Source of the DNA: Physcomitrium patens
Lineage: Eukaryota; Streptophyta; Bryopsida; Funariales; Funariaceae
NCBI RefSeq assembly: GCF_000002425.4
Contig: NC_037273.1
Location: forward strand, 1,877,996 to 1,941,995
Reading direction: 5' to 3'
DNA length: 64,000 bases
The notes under the pieces were generated by a model, which saw nothing but the letters and a program-made list of their open reading frames with translations, was not told where the DNA came from and made no database searches. Shown in pieces: positions 12,121 to 24,245 of the stretch; the stretch's first letter is position 1; every line of letters starts with the position of its first letter. Position numbers and translations under genes: made by a program.

Positions 12121-14800
12121 GACTTGTTTCATTAAATATGTGACACGGGTTTCAAACTGATTTGTATAATTGGGTGTTGAATTTGATTCACATGATTAAT
12201 GCATGACAAAGTGGATGTTTTAAATCATAATCCACAATAGATAATTAAAATTTCCAAAATACAATTCTAACATACTTGCCATATAAATAAATAGATAAAT
12301 ATAAATATGTATATATTTAGAAAATATATTCGAAATGCATTTTCTAAATATTTCAATGGAATAGAAATTGTGAACTAATATATATATATATATATATATA
12401 TAGAATAATTTTAAATGACATTAAAAGAAACATACCATTAATGATATTCTATCTATATGAGTATATATACCTTTAAATAACAATTTTGCTCAAAGTTTGG
12501 ATGTTATCATAATCTTAACAATTATGGCTATTAAATCAGGACTATATTACATAGTGTTACAAAAATTATTATTCAAATGGTTTTCTACTTTTCTAATTTG
12601 TTTTCTAATTTGTAATTTGTTTTCTAATTTGTAGATATTTGATGAAAAGTAGATATTTTGATTAATAAGTACATGCAAAATTTTTTACTTTTTGGATTTA
12701 TTTTTAATTTTAACATTTAAAATTTGAACTAAGTTTTATGTTATATCTTTTCAATTGTTTTAGCCAACATGTTATTTATATTGCTATGGCTAAATTTTAC
12801 AAGATTTTAATATAATATATCAAGATAGAATATAGCAATGGAATATTTTCAAGTAATATATACTAATATGATTATTGAATAAGCTTAATATCAATTCATT
12901 GTAGGTCCTCAATGTGGTTTTTAAAATATTCTATAACACTAATCACTGTAGCACTTAACAAAGGATTATTATAACAATCTATAGTTTAGATTATTTATTT
13001 ATGATCAATTCATGCTAATCTTAAGAAGATTTTCGATTCTATTTTTGATAGTTCTTTTAAATATGCCAATGTATCTTATTATCTTTCTTTTGATAATATT
13101 AGATCTTATTTTCTACAAAAAAAATAAAATGAATCTTATAATCTATTAGATACACATATTATATATAATATATTAAAGATTTAACTTTTTTGTTGATTAA
13201 ATGTATGTGAGATTTTTTAAAAATTCAAGTAAATAAAAAAAATATATTAAATATTTTTTGAGCTTATATAATTAAATTGATTATTAAGTTTCAACCATTT
13301 CTATTTGCAATAAATCTTTATCAAATATAGTAAGCATAATAATTATATCAATTAATAATATTATTAATGAACTAGAAATTGAATCAATTTGCAAATTCAA
13401 CATTGTCTTCCTCTCCCAATGCCTTCTCTTCTTTCTCTCTTTGTTGTAGTACTTATAACATTTTAGATATACCAGCCCTCAATCTCAAAGACTTATGAAT
13501 TGGCTTAACACTTCTTCTAAATAATATTCTTATGACCTTGGGACCAACCTCATCAATTGTCTTCAACCAACACACACACAAATATATATATATATTAGTT
13601 TTTTATTTTATCTTTGATTCATTTTGAGAGACAAGTTTATATTATCCTTGATTCATTATATATAGATTCTAGGTTGTAGTAGGAGATAGATTGATCTTTG
13701 GTTACTAGCTTTTTTTTATCTTTACTTGAATTAGTCTTCTATTGAACTTATCTTCTTTGCCTTGCTGGAACTTTTTTTTCAATTTTTTTATTAAATGTCA
13801 AGTAGATGCTAGAATATCTTTTTTAATTTGAAAGACAACATGTATGCACTTCCTCTCTTTAAAGCAAGTCATATAAGGTATTCAAATCTAACCCTAGTAC
13901 TATAATAAAAATTCTACTCTATGTTTTAAATTCTAAGTTGCAATTAGAACCAATTTGGAGTATCAAGGTGAAAAATCTATCACAATATTTATATCTCTTT
14001 GGAATGATGCTCCAATTACATATAAGAACTACATTGGCTTCACTTCCTATTCTTACAAAAATTCATATTTCTTTTGATCCTTGCTTTGGATGTCTTCTAG
14101 AAGTTGCTAGAAATTACTTACCTATTATAACTATCAAAGGCCTAATAATGCTTTCTATTCTCTAAAATAACTTTATACCTTTGACGTTCTTAAAAGTAGA
14201 CTAAAGACTTAGTAAAAGTACACCAAAGAATTAGTAGGGTGACTTCCTTGCTTGTACCTACTTTCTAGCCATTGATACTTTTGCAAATAGTGTTAAATTG
14301 TTGTCCACAAGAAGGGTGGAGATATGTACATCTACTTCTCCTTTCACCTTCAATACTATTCTCTTGCTCTCTTTTAAATTAAGATTATCTTCTTAGTCAA
14401 AATTCTCTTCTATGCCCAATAGTAACATTTTGCAGTGCTACTTTAGATCATTTTGTTTCTTTGTATTATCAAAACAAAGAATTTAAAAGAAGGTTCTAAC
14501 CATACCTTTCATCAATTCCCTTTGGTCCTCTTATACCATAATTGCGTAGTTCAAACAACAAGCTGTAATTTAAATTATGCAGTTTATTAATGTAGGTTCT
14601 TATTGATTCATAGTTTGGTTCCAAAGCTAAGTCTTGGTGATCAACTTTAGATCGGTAATACAGAAAATACTAACTTCTTTGACTAAGATTGCATGTGTAA
14701 TAGCTAAGGTGGTGTTGTATTGTAACACAGCCATTAGGAGAAAGAAAAAATGAATGATTATATTATAGAGAAGCTTAAATGAAAATATTATAGAAAATTA
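12121..14800. other. AT-rich intergenic stretch
   Basis: No gene was recognised. It contains a (TA)n run at about 12379-12402, a short tandem of TTTCTAATTTG at about 12588-12632 and a (TA)n run at about 13581-13596. A 75-codon open frame at 13938-14165 has no domain. The part from about 13380 to 14500 is slightly less AT-rich and could be a decayed element, but no motif supports one. Confidence 0.5.
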
Positions 14801-14859
14801 ATTTTAAAATATAGATCAATAGACAAGAAAGAATAAACATCAATAAGTACTAATACTAC

Positions 14860-16260
14860 TTTTTTATAAAAAAGAATTCTACTTATTTTTTAGGACCATA
14901 AAAGAAGCAAATTAAAATAGATAATAAAATTAATTAATATATTCATATTAAGAAAAAAAATAGGAATAATTTTTAGCTAAAATTAACTTAAGAAACAAAG
15001 AATTGATACTCAGAGAAGATTACTTGTCAATTAAGGTTGAAATCAAATCTTAAGGCACAAAATTGTGCACCTATGGCTATTCTAGGATTATTTGGTTGAT
15101 CAATAGCAAGATTTGATAGTAGACTTGTGAGAGGTTTTTTTAGCATTAATTTTGAGAGATTTGAGTTTGTGTTGAATTTATAAAGGCTTTGCAAAGTCAA
15201 GGTTGTTTTGAAGTTACTTTGAATTTTAAAAATTATAAAAAATTTATACTTTGGATAATTGCGTGAGATTGATTAATTTTTTTTTTTTTGATTGCATGAC
15301 ATATGTCATTTTAATTTTTTTTGTAAATTTGAGCTTAACCTAATATTTTTTTTTAAAGGTTATTGGAATTCAAATATACTAGCATTTTAAGAATTGGAGT
15401 TTAGAGAATCAATGATAGTTTCTAAGATTTACAACAATTTGTTAATTGGATTAAATTAAATTTTGCACAATTGTAGATGACTTGATTTTAAACATCATTG
15501 TAAAGTATAAAAGATATTTAATAGTGGAATTAAGAGATATTGGCTCTAAAAGATTGACATCAAAGTTGGAGAAGGAGGCTAATTATTACTAGAGCAGATT
15601 TTAAGGTTTATCTTTTATTTGGATAGTTTGATCTTCTTCAAATATTTTGTGCTAATTTTTAATTTAGTAATTAATAAGTATGAAAATTTTGAATCGAATT
15701 TTATAGTTATATTATTAATTATTAAAATTTCAATCTATTATAATGCTAATTAAGAATTTATTTAAAGTTTAAAATTTGATTGATATTTTATTAAGGTTTC
15801 TTTTAGAATTTAGGAATTATTTAGAATTTATTTTAGGATTTAAGATTTGATTAGATCTTGCTTAAGGTTTATTCCAAGATTTAAGATTTCATCAGAATGT
15901 GATTTAGAATTTAGAATTTTATTAAAATTTGATTTAGGATTTAAAATTTGATTAAGATTTGATTAAGATTTATTTAGGATTTATTTAGGATTTATTTAAG
16001 ATTTTTATTTAGATATTCCTTTAAGATTTCTTTGTTATTTTTTTAGATTTTTTGTAAAATTCTTTATGATTTTTTTATATTTCTTTTATAAAATTTTAAA
16101 GATTTTATTTAAATTTTAAAGATTTTATTAGATTTATTAAGATCTAATCTTTTAAGTATTTTATTAGAATTATTAAGACCTTGTTGTTGAAATTTTTATT
16201 TTACCTTCCTCAACCAATTGCTTGATGCATTTTCAAGGAAACTTTATGTAATACAACAAC
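14860..16260 (+). repeat. Family F direct repeat, copy 1
   Basis: It aligns in order with 16870-18330. Shared landmarks are ACTTATTTT-TAGGAC, TTGAAATCAAATCT-AAGGCA, a run of degenerate GATTTAGGATTT-like units, and a closing block containing TAATGCATTTT-like sequence and ATTACAT/ATACAAC. Two 1.4-kb direct copies separated by about 600 bases could be the LTRs of an old short element, but no terminal TG/CA or target duplication is visible. Confidence 0.45.
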
Positions 16261-16869
16261 TTGAATATTGGCATGACAATTGGTATATTATATTTCTTTT
16301 CTGGCCTACTAAAGTTCATCACAAGTTTTTTAGAGTTGTCACTCCATCTCTTTTCATATCCATTCTTTTTCTTTTGCAAGAATAAATAGAATTTTGACTC
16401 AGTATAAGTGATAAAAATAAAGTGGCATAGATAATATATGACTCTTATTCATATTTGTTGGAACTTGTAGAATTGTATTAAGAAGCAACTTTTTCCAATT
16501 TGAAATTAGTATCTTAATAATAGCTCTTATTAAGATTATTTTTTAAGTCTTATTAATTTATTTTGGATGGTAGAAATAGATGATGTGAATTAATAATTCA
16601 AATACCTATCAATATTATATGTTTTATACTCCATTAATCTTGTATCCTTCTTTTAGATCATAGGAGTTGGATGAAAAGATTGTGGCTATTTTTGTTATCA
16701 TTTTTTTATTCTTTAGTGGTATTTTACTCCTTTTATTCTTTAATTGGTATATCTATATTATCAATAAGAGATTCCACATATTAGAAGTGTCCATATTGTA
16801 TTAAATATTTTATAAGATACTTCTCTTGAGATTAATTTTTCTACCATATTTTTATCCTAAAACGACTAC
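16261..16869. other. Interval between the family F repeats
   Basis: About 600 bases, AT-rich, without a recognisable protein or primer site. If the flanking repeats are LTRs this would be a short non-coding internal region. Confidence 0.3.
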
Positions 16870-18330
16870 AATATTTGGTAGAATTGACTTATACTTATTT
16901 TGTAGGACTATAAATAAGATAAAACAAGGTTCAATAATAAATTTTTTATCATAGGAATATTAAGATAGAAGTAAATATCTTTTAGCAAAATGTATATAAA
17001 AATACTATATGTTGACATCCAAAGAGGACAAGTTATAAACTTGGATTGAAATCAAATCTAAAGGCATAAAATTTCACCCTTACGACAAATTCGGAATTAT
17101 TTTATTAATCAAAGAAAAAAGTTAAATATGAAACTTACTAAAATTTGGTTGAACATTAATTTTAAATGATTTGGATTAATATTGAATTTTTGAGAGATTT
17201 TTAAAATAATAAAAGTTTGAAGTGGTTTGAATTTTTTAGAAATAAAAAACAATTATGTATTTGAAAATTTTATGAAGATTCTAATATATTGACAAGTAAC
17301 AATTTGTGGATTTGTGCATCTATTTGTCTTGAATTTAGTTTTTGAATTTGAGTTCAATGAATTTTTAGATCCAAATTTATTACAATCCAATTGGATTATG
17401 ATCTCAAAATTTAGATTTCAAAGATAACTAAGGATTTCTTTGATTTTAAACAATTCATTGCTTGGTTTAAAAGAAATTTTTATGAACTACTTATGAACTT
17501 AGTTTTTAAAAAATTTAAAAAATTTAAATACAAGTAAATAATTCAATAAGGAGTTATTATTGTTGGAAGGTCAAAATTAAAGTTGGAAAAAAAGAATGGC
17601 TAATATCCAAGAAATTAATAGTCTTTTTTCTCCCAATCAATATGTTGGATTTTTTTTTTTTATTTTTTACTTTTTTTTGCTTATTTTTAATCATTTGATT
17701 GCAATGTGCACAAAATTTTAAGCAAGATCAATGATTCAATCAATAGTTATTGAAGTTCTAAGACTACCTTAGAGTTAATTAAAATTGATTAGACTTTAGA
17801 TAGAATTTTATTAAGCTTTTATTAGAATTTTTTAGGATTTTATTATGATTTGATAGGATTTTTTTAAAGATTTTATAAGGATTTGGTTAAAATCTACTTA
17901 GAATTTATTTAGAATTTTCTTAGGATTTGATTGAGATATTTTAGGATTTACTTAATAATTCTATAAGATGTCTTTATAACTTCATTATAATTTTTTTTAA
18001 GGATTTCTTAAATATTTTTTAATGATTTCTTTAGGATTTGTTGTTAATTTTTTTTATAATTACTTTATGGATTCTTTAGGATTTTTAAAGAATTTTTATA
18101 ATATTTTTTATAATTTTTTTGATTTTTTTATAAATCACCTAATGATTCTTTGAGTATTGTTTAAAGATATTTCAAATTTAATTAAAATTTGACTATAATT
18201 ATTATAATATTTAAGATTCAATTCAGGTTTATTTAAAATTCTATTAAGACTTTCAAGTTCTTTATTTGTTGCAAATACAATTTATCGCCCACATTCTCAT
18301 GTCTAATGCATTTTTAGATCAGTTTTGATA
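16870..18330 (+). repeat. Family F direct repeat, copy 2
   Basis: The partner of 14860-16260 in the same orientation. Divergence is high and indels are frequent, so the edges are rough. Confidence 0.45.
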
Positions 18331-18403
18331 TAACATTACATCAAGATCCTTTTATATAAAGTCTTTATCTCTAATAGTAAGTCTTTATTCATTAGGAGAG
18401 ACT

Positions 18404-18480
18404 AATTTAGTCTTTGCTATCTATACTTTGAAATTAAGTATAGATAGCAAGAAAGTAGAAGAAGTAGCAAAGACTAAATT
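18404..18480. repeat. Compound inverted repeat (hairpin)
   Basis: The left arm 18404-18428 reads AATTTAGTCTTTGCTATCTATACTT without its last bases. Its inner 15 bases pair perfectly with 18436-18450 (AAGTATAGATAGCAA) across a 7-base loop. Its outer 16 bases pair perfectly with 18465-18480 (TAGCAAAGACTAAATT) after a 14-base bulge. The five bases TTGCTA-like at the junction are used by both partners. Confidence 0.8.
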
Positions 18481-19028
18481 GAGCTTATTTAAAGAATATA
18501 ATATTAATATAAGTAGAATCTAAGATAATAGTATTTAAACTTTTAAGCTAAATAATATGTATATTGTGATTACTTACAATAATTGATTTGAAGGAAAAAA
18601 GAAATAACATGGAAAAAAATTAGCATGAAAAATCCATACAATTAGTATATATCTTATGCACAATCACTTTGCCAAAGATTGCAAATAATTCTACTACTTT
18701 AGACAAGTCTATTAATTTGATTCTTATAACCCTTGAGGACTAAACAAAGACAAAGTCTCCTTCCCTCTTCTCCTCCTCCCACCTCTCCTTCTTTCTTTTG
18801 ATATGAAAATTTATTTGATTCTATTAAAATATTACTTACTTTCAAAGAATATTATAATATCTATTTATATAGTGCTTTACTTATAAGTAGTGTAATAATT
18901 ATAAATATAATTAAAGCCGCAAACATCTACAAATTTACAATCAATATTAAATGGGTGATCTTATTCAAAAAGAATTTAGTATCTAATGTAAACTAATAAA
19001 ATTCAAAGATAGGAACATCTAGTGATAT
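18481..19028. other. AT-rich spacer before the element nest
   Basis: No gene or repeat was recognised. A pyrimidine-rich run (CTCCTCC-type) lies at about 18760-18800. Confidence 0.4.
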
Positions 19029-19357
19029 TGTCAAAGACATATACTAGGAAGTTGTAGAAGATTCTAGAAGGTTCTAGAGAAGCTTTGTAGTTTGTAGAAG
19101 CTACTTGAAAAGTTTTCAAGCTTGTGGAAGCTACTTGAGAAGCTTCCTAGTTTGTGGAAGCTACTTGAGAAGCTTCCTAGTTTGTAGTATATATAGGAAC
19201 CAAGATTGAGGGGATCCTCAATCTTAATAATACACCCCTTGGAGCTCTAACTCACCTCTCTAGTGTTGTTCTTGTATTCATTTGATTTATCTAGTTCTTC
19301 TCGATTCTTCTTGAGCTTCTTATTTAGATTTCTAGTCAGTATTCTAAATTTGTGATA
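19029..19357 (+). repeat. 5' LTR of family C
   Basis: Starts TGTCAAAGACAT. It carries a heat-shock-like box GAAgaTTCtaGAAggTTC at 19057-19074, then about three tandem copies of a roughly 31-base unit (GTGGAAGCTACTTGAGAAGC...) at about 19085-19186. A TATATATA box follows at 19188-19195, and a perfect 10-bp inverted repeat with a 4-base loop at 19202-19225. Confidence 0.85.
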
Positions 19358-19359
19358 GT

Positions 19360-19370
19360 TTGTCGAGACT
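19360..19370 (+). promoter_or_regulatory. Self-priming site of family C
   Basis: TTGTCGAGACT begins two bases inside the 5' LTR. It is the exact complement of AGTCTCGACAA at 47742-47752 in the 3' LTR, 32 bases downstream of the start of that LTR's TATA box. The diverged 5' LTR no longer matches as well. Confidence 0.7.
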
Positions 19371-19981
19371 ACACTCATCTTTCATATCAAAGCTAGTTTC
19401 TTCTTGTTAAAGTATGGATTATCCCTTTGCTTGAAGGTGCTGGCATTTTAGAGGTTGCAGATTACCCTCCTGTAAACTGATATTTCTTCTATTATAATAT
19501 TGGAGTCTTATCTTTCTTGGAGAGAGTGAATTACCTCTCTTCTTGAATGTTTTAAGGCATTTTAGAGGTTGCGGAGTACCCTCTATTAAACCAATACTAC
19601 CTTCTTGTAGAGTCATTTATTTCCTTCTTTTAGAATGAGAGGAGGTCAAGATATTAATATGGCTGAAAGTTCAGAGTCCAAGTTGGACGCCATTATGAAT
19701 GCTCTTGCTACGTTATCACAAAGAACTATAGAGATTGAAGAAATCATTGCAAGACTTCATAATGATGAAGCATCCGGAATGGCACAATCGAGGATTCAAC
19801 ACCAAGAGAAGCAACTTTGTTTCTACTTCAACAAAGACCGTTGGTCTTACAATGAAAGGAGCCCCGAATAAGCCTTCGAGACAAGTTCGATGGTATGTGT
19901 TCCAAGTTTTGAGGTTTTGTCAATCAAATTTGATTGATAACAACTTTACAGCTTGAACGCTATCTGACGAAGGAGTCACGT

Positions 19982-21121
19982 TGTCATATTACGTACTTTT
20001 CTGCTCGAGAATGCATCGGGCATCTGACTGTAGAAGGTAGTATGGAGATTCGCTAATAATCAAGCAGTCTATCGATTTTTGACTATTGGAATATAAACGA
20101 TTATAAGAATATACCGTAAATCTATACGGATGTCCTTTGACTGCTCGCTGAAATCCTTTTTGCCCCAGCCGATAGGTCTCTAGACATTACAGAGAACCCC
20201 GAACAACCCAATCTGCTAATCTTCGATACCGCTTTATACTCACGGCCTTGTATCCACTGACTGTCTTGTTAGATTAAGCCAAAAAATTTTATTCACTCTA
20301 CATACTCAATCCTATAGACATCCTTTTAATTCTTCAATCACAGACGTAACTTTGATTTCACAAAACAGTCAAGAGTAATCACACCCACTTCATTAAAACT
20401 CCAATTCACCAGTACAACACATCGAACTTTCAGCATTGATCGCCAGAAGTCTTTCCAAAATCCTATGAAGAAAAAAAACCCCAATTCTCTGTCTTTTCTC
20501 TCCCCGAAGCATGAAGCTAGCTCTCTCCCCTTAAAACCCTTATTCTCTCCCTTTTTTTTCTTAACCTATCCTCCCCTTTAATCCTAATTCTCCCCTCTTT
20601 TCAAATCCTAGCCTTTGAATTTCTTCAATCTTTTGTCTTGGATCCAAAATTGGCTCCGTCGTCAGAGCTTTCACCTCCATTTTTTTTGCCTTTTAAAAGC
20701 TTCTTTTTTTGAAAACAACATTCCCTGAAATGGCACAAAGAACAAAACAGCCTGAAAAAGAATCAAAACCCCCATAATTGGGACCACATTGAGTCGTCAG
20801 ACCAAATCAGGTCTCATATTGGCTAAGAGGCCCATAGTAAGACCTGGATGTTTTCGTAATTGGATCAAATTGGTCCTTTGCGTCAAGCTCGCTCAGTCAT
20901 CAATTTAGTCCTTTCGATTCTGGTTACTCCCACTATTGGACTCGAACGAAGCATTTTATTACTGATAAGTATGTCTTGACCGATTCAGACGGGGTGTCTG
21001 AACTAGCCTCTGAATATTGGCACTGGAATCGGTCGTTGCTCTCAATATTCGAGGTAACTGAACATTAATAAAAGTCCCATTTTTTTATATTTTCACGGTA
21101 TACTTTTGTTACAACATGACA
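19982..21121 (-). repeat. 3' LTR of B1
   Basis: On the minus strand it runs TGTCATGTTGTAAC to ATGACA, 1140 bp. The polypurine tract lies immediately inside. It matches 33458-34597 and 36317-37424 along its length. Confidence 0.9.
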
Positions 21122-21255
21122 TCCACCCCCTCTGAACCTATGCATCCTCCGGTATGTACCAATTTACCCAATTGCTGTTTGATTTATAATATGTTCTCTA
21201 CGTCTTTGTCCAGTTTGTCTTCGTCACCTTCATTATCCAAATCACTTTCATCTTC

Positions 21256-22284
21256 TTATTGTGGAATCTCTATACCTTCATTAAGGTCTTCCATATTCAT
21301 CTCCGCATGTCTTCGTTTATATATTTTTACTCGCTTCCCTGCAATTGGTATTTTCAATTTTGTACCATCTAACTCCCGTAATGAATAAGTCGCATTATCA
21401 TGAACAGTTGTTACTACATATGGTCTAAACCAACGTTTTGAAAATTTCTGTAAAGTACTATGTTGATTATCCAGACTATTGTCATAAACAAGTATCCAGT
21501 CACCTTCCTCGATTGCTTTAGGTCTCAATCGATGTTGCTTATCGAATTGCGCCTTGTTTTGTAACCTTGTTCATTTTAACCTTTCTAGTGCTATCTGCAC
21601 ATCTTCCGATCTTTGTTCCAATTGTCGAATTCTAAGAGCCAAAAGTTCTTCTCTTGTCAATCCATCTTCCCATGGTAGCATACTCCAAGTAAGTACCTTT
21701 TCTTCAATCGGCATAATTGGTTTTCGACCTGTCATAAGTTCTACTGGCATATACCCTGTCACTGAACTATGTGTTGTTCGATCAGCCCATAATGCAAATG
21801 ACAAAAGTCGTGGCCACTCTCTAACTTTCCCATTACAAGCTTTAACTAATGCTTTCACAATCAATGGGTGACCACGTTCGCTTTTTGCATTCCCTTTCGG
21901 ATTATAAGTAGTAGTCAGTGATAGTTTAACTCCACATCTTTCAAAGAACTTATGACCTTCTTGTGCATTTAATTCTCCACGATCTGCAGTGATTTTTCCT
22001 ACGCATCCATAGCAGCAAATGACATCTTCAAGCAAAAACCTACAAATCTCCTGTGTAGATTTTGTCCTCAATACTCTTCCTTCTACTTGATTTGATAAAT
22101 CTTCATGAGCTAAGACCAAATATTTCATCTGCCATAACCCAACTGGCATAATAACCAAATCAACAACCCATTTAAAATGAATAGCCAGAGGATACGTAGG
22201 ATGAAGACCATCTCGATGTCGGATATTAGAATACGATTGATAGATTTCACATGACTCTACAAATGAGAGCACATCTTGATACAT
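21256..22284 (-). pseudogene. Integrase region of B1
   Basis: Minus-strand pieces carry an integrase core (ADRGELNAQEGHKFFERCG, NPKGNAKSERG) and, after it, a C-terminal part (EGDWILVYDNS, FSKRWFRPYVV, LDGTKLKIPIAGKRVKIYK) typical of Gypsy integrase tails without a chromodomain. Broken fossil. Confidence 0.75.
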
Positions 22285-22443
22285 ATTTTTCTACCAATAT
22301 CGTTCCTTGAGTTTAGCAAAAGTAGCCCAGATTCTTCTATGCCTTGCCCATAAACTATCATGAAACTCCTTTAATAATTTTATTTTTTCTTCTTTTTTAC
22401 CTATCACTCATTGTAGCATCTCAATTCCTTTCTTCGGTCTTTT

Positions 22444-23892
22444 TCATAAGAATCCATTTCGAAGCAAAAATCCATATGCTTTTTTTCTTATTTGTTTGAA
22501 TTTTTCTGTAGACCAATTTCCTTGTTTAGTCAAGGTATTCAAGTAATGACCAATATCCAATAATTCTCCTTCATAAGATTCTTCAAGAAATAGCTTGTCT
22601 TCTTTGTTGAGATTTGATATTGAATAGAATTTCAACCCGACCTCATCAATGTCTTCAACTATTTTGTCCTTCCTCTCGTATCTTGCTTGAGATAGCATGT
22701 TTGCTACTAAATTGTCCTTCCCAGTAACATGCTTAAATTCTGGATTTAGTGACTTAATATAAGCAATCCATCTCAACATTGCATTATCTGGCGTTGAACA
22801 GTTAGTAATCATTCCAAGCAATGGCAAGCAATCTGTTTCAATTACTACTACTGCCCCAATCAAATAATCCTTTTCAGCTTTCATAGCCGAAACAACTCCC
22901 CAAAGTTCTCTTTTGACTTGCGAATATGCACGCTGACGAATACTTAAAACTTTAGCTCAAAATCAAACTGCAAATCTATTCCCACTTGAATCATCTTGAT
23001 CCACAGTCCATCCAATGGCAATTGGACTAGCATCCACAGTGAGAATCAATGGTCTATTGTACTTAGAATCAATCTTCGTCAATATTGGAGGTGACATCAA
23101 TAATTTCTTCAATCTTTGTATTGCCTGAATATGCCTTTCTTCCCATTTAAATCGGTAGCCCTTGGGTAACAGTTCATATAATGGATCTGCTATGTGAGGA
23201 TAATGAGGGATCCAAATTCGATAAAATACACATGCACCTAAAAACCTACGAACCTCTGTTAAAGAATCACAATTTTCTTTCATCCTTCCAATTGCATCAA
23301 CTTTAGTCGGATCTGGTTTTCTTCCGTAAGATCCACATAAATGTCCAACAATCACACCCTATCGTACTCCAAATATGGACTTCATACCCGATAATGTAAG
23401 ATGAACTTCTCCAAGCCAAGTTAAAATCTTTTCACAATCTTGTATATGATCAACAACATATTTGCGATACCCCCTCTTATCTAAAGTTTCATCTTTGTCT
23501 CCTTCTTTGCACCCTTTTATAGGAACATCATCCAAAAAAGGCATAGTCTTCTTCAAAATAAAATCTCTCAATACCTTATTCATCCCATTCATCATATGTG
23601 CAACTGAGTTGGTCGTGCCTTGAGGAAGAGTGCACATTCTTACCAATCCAAGTGGTGTCCTCATCGTTGTCATATCTCTACTTCCTTCGACAAGTTGAAA
23701 TTGATCATAACTTGAATATAAGTCACTTATTGAATAGATCACCCTTCTAACAAATGCCTCAGTAAATTCATCCACAATAGGTCCAATTCCTACATTCCTG
23801 ACAGTTACTGCATTCATCGGTTGCATATCTTGAATAAACTGTAGTGACCCATTCTTCTTAGGTACTGTAAACCATCGACTAGAATACGGCAC
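22444..23892 (-). pseudogene. RT and RNase H region of B1
   Basis: Minus-strand pieces hold the RT fingers (YSSRWFTVPKKNGSLQFIQD), the MRTPLGLVRMCTLPQGTTNS block, the catalytic FLDD region, and an RNase H domain beginning LTVDASPIAIGW and later ETDCLPLLGM. The divergent RT sequence sets family B apart from the chromoviruses here. Broken fossil. Confidence 0.8.
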
Positions 23893-24245
23893 AAATGAGG
23901 ATTCTAATATTTCATCTTCATCTTTTCTTTTAATAGTTCCACCAATTTAGGTAAATGTACCCTCGGTACTGGAATCGGTTTTAGATTTCAAGGTACATGC
24001 AGTACAGTGAAGATAACCATAGGTGTTATAATATTCGGATCTACACACTCAATTTCATAAAATTTGAAGGCAAATGATCTACCTTGTTAAGCCAACATCT
24101 TTTTGAAGCAAGTAATTTCCTCCGATAATAAAGAACCAACAGAACCAATCTTCAATTCTTCAAAAGTCTCTTTAGTAAACTGATGTCCAATTCTCATTGG
24201 ATCTCTTAAACTTGCTTCTTTTGATGCTTCTTTCATTTGTTCCTT

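Noticed and set aside
13938-14165. 75-codon open frame in AT-rich spacer
   Set aside because: No domain, no match to the element families here, and a length expected by chance.
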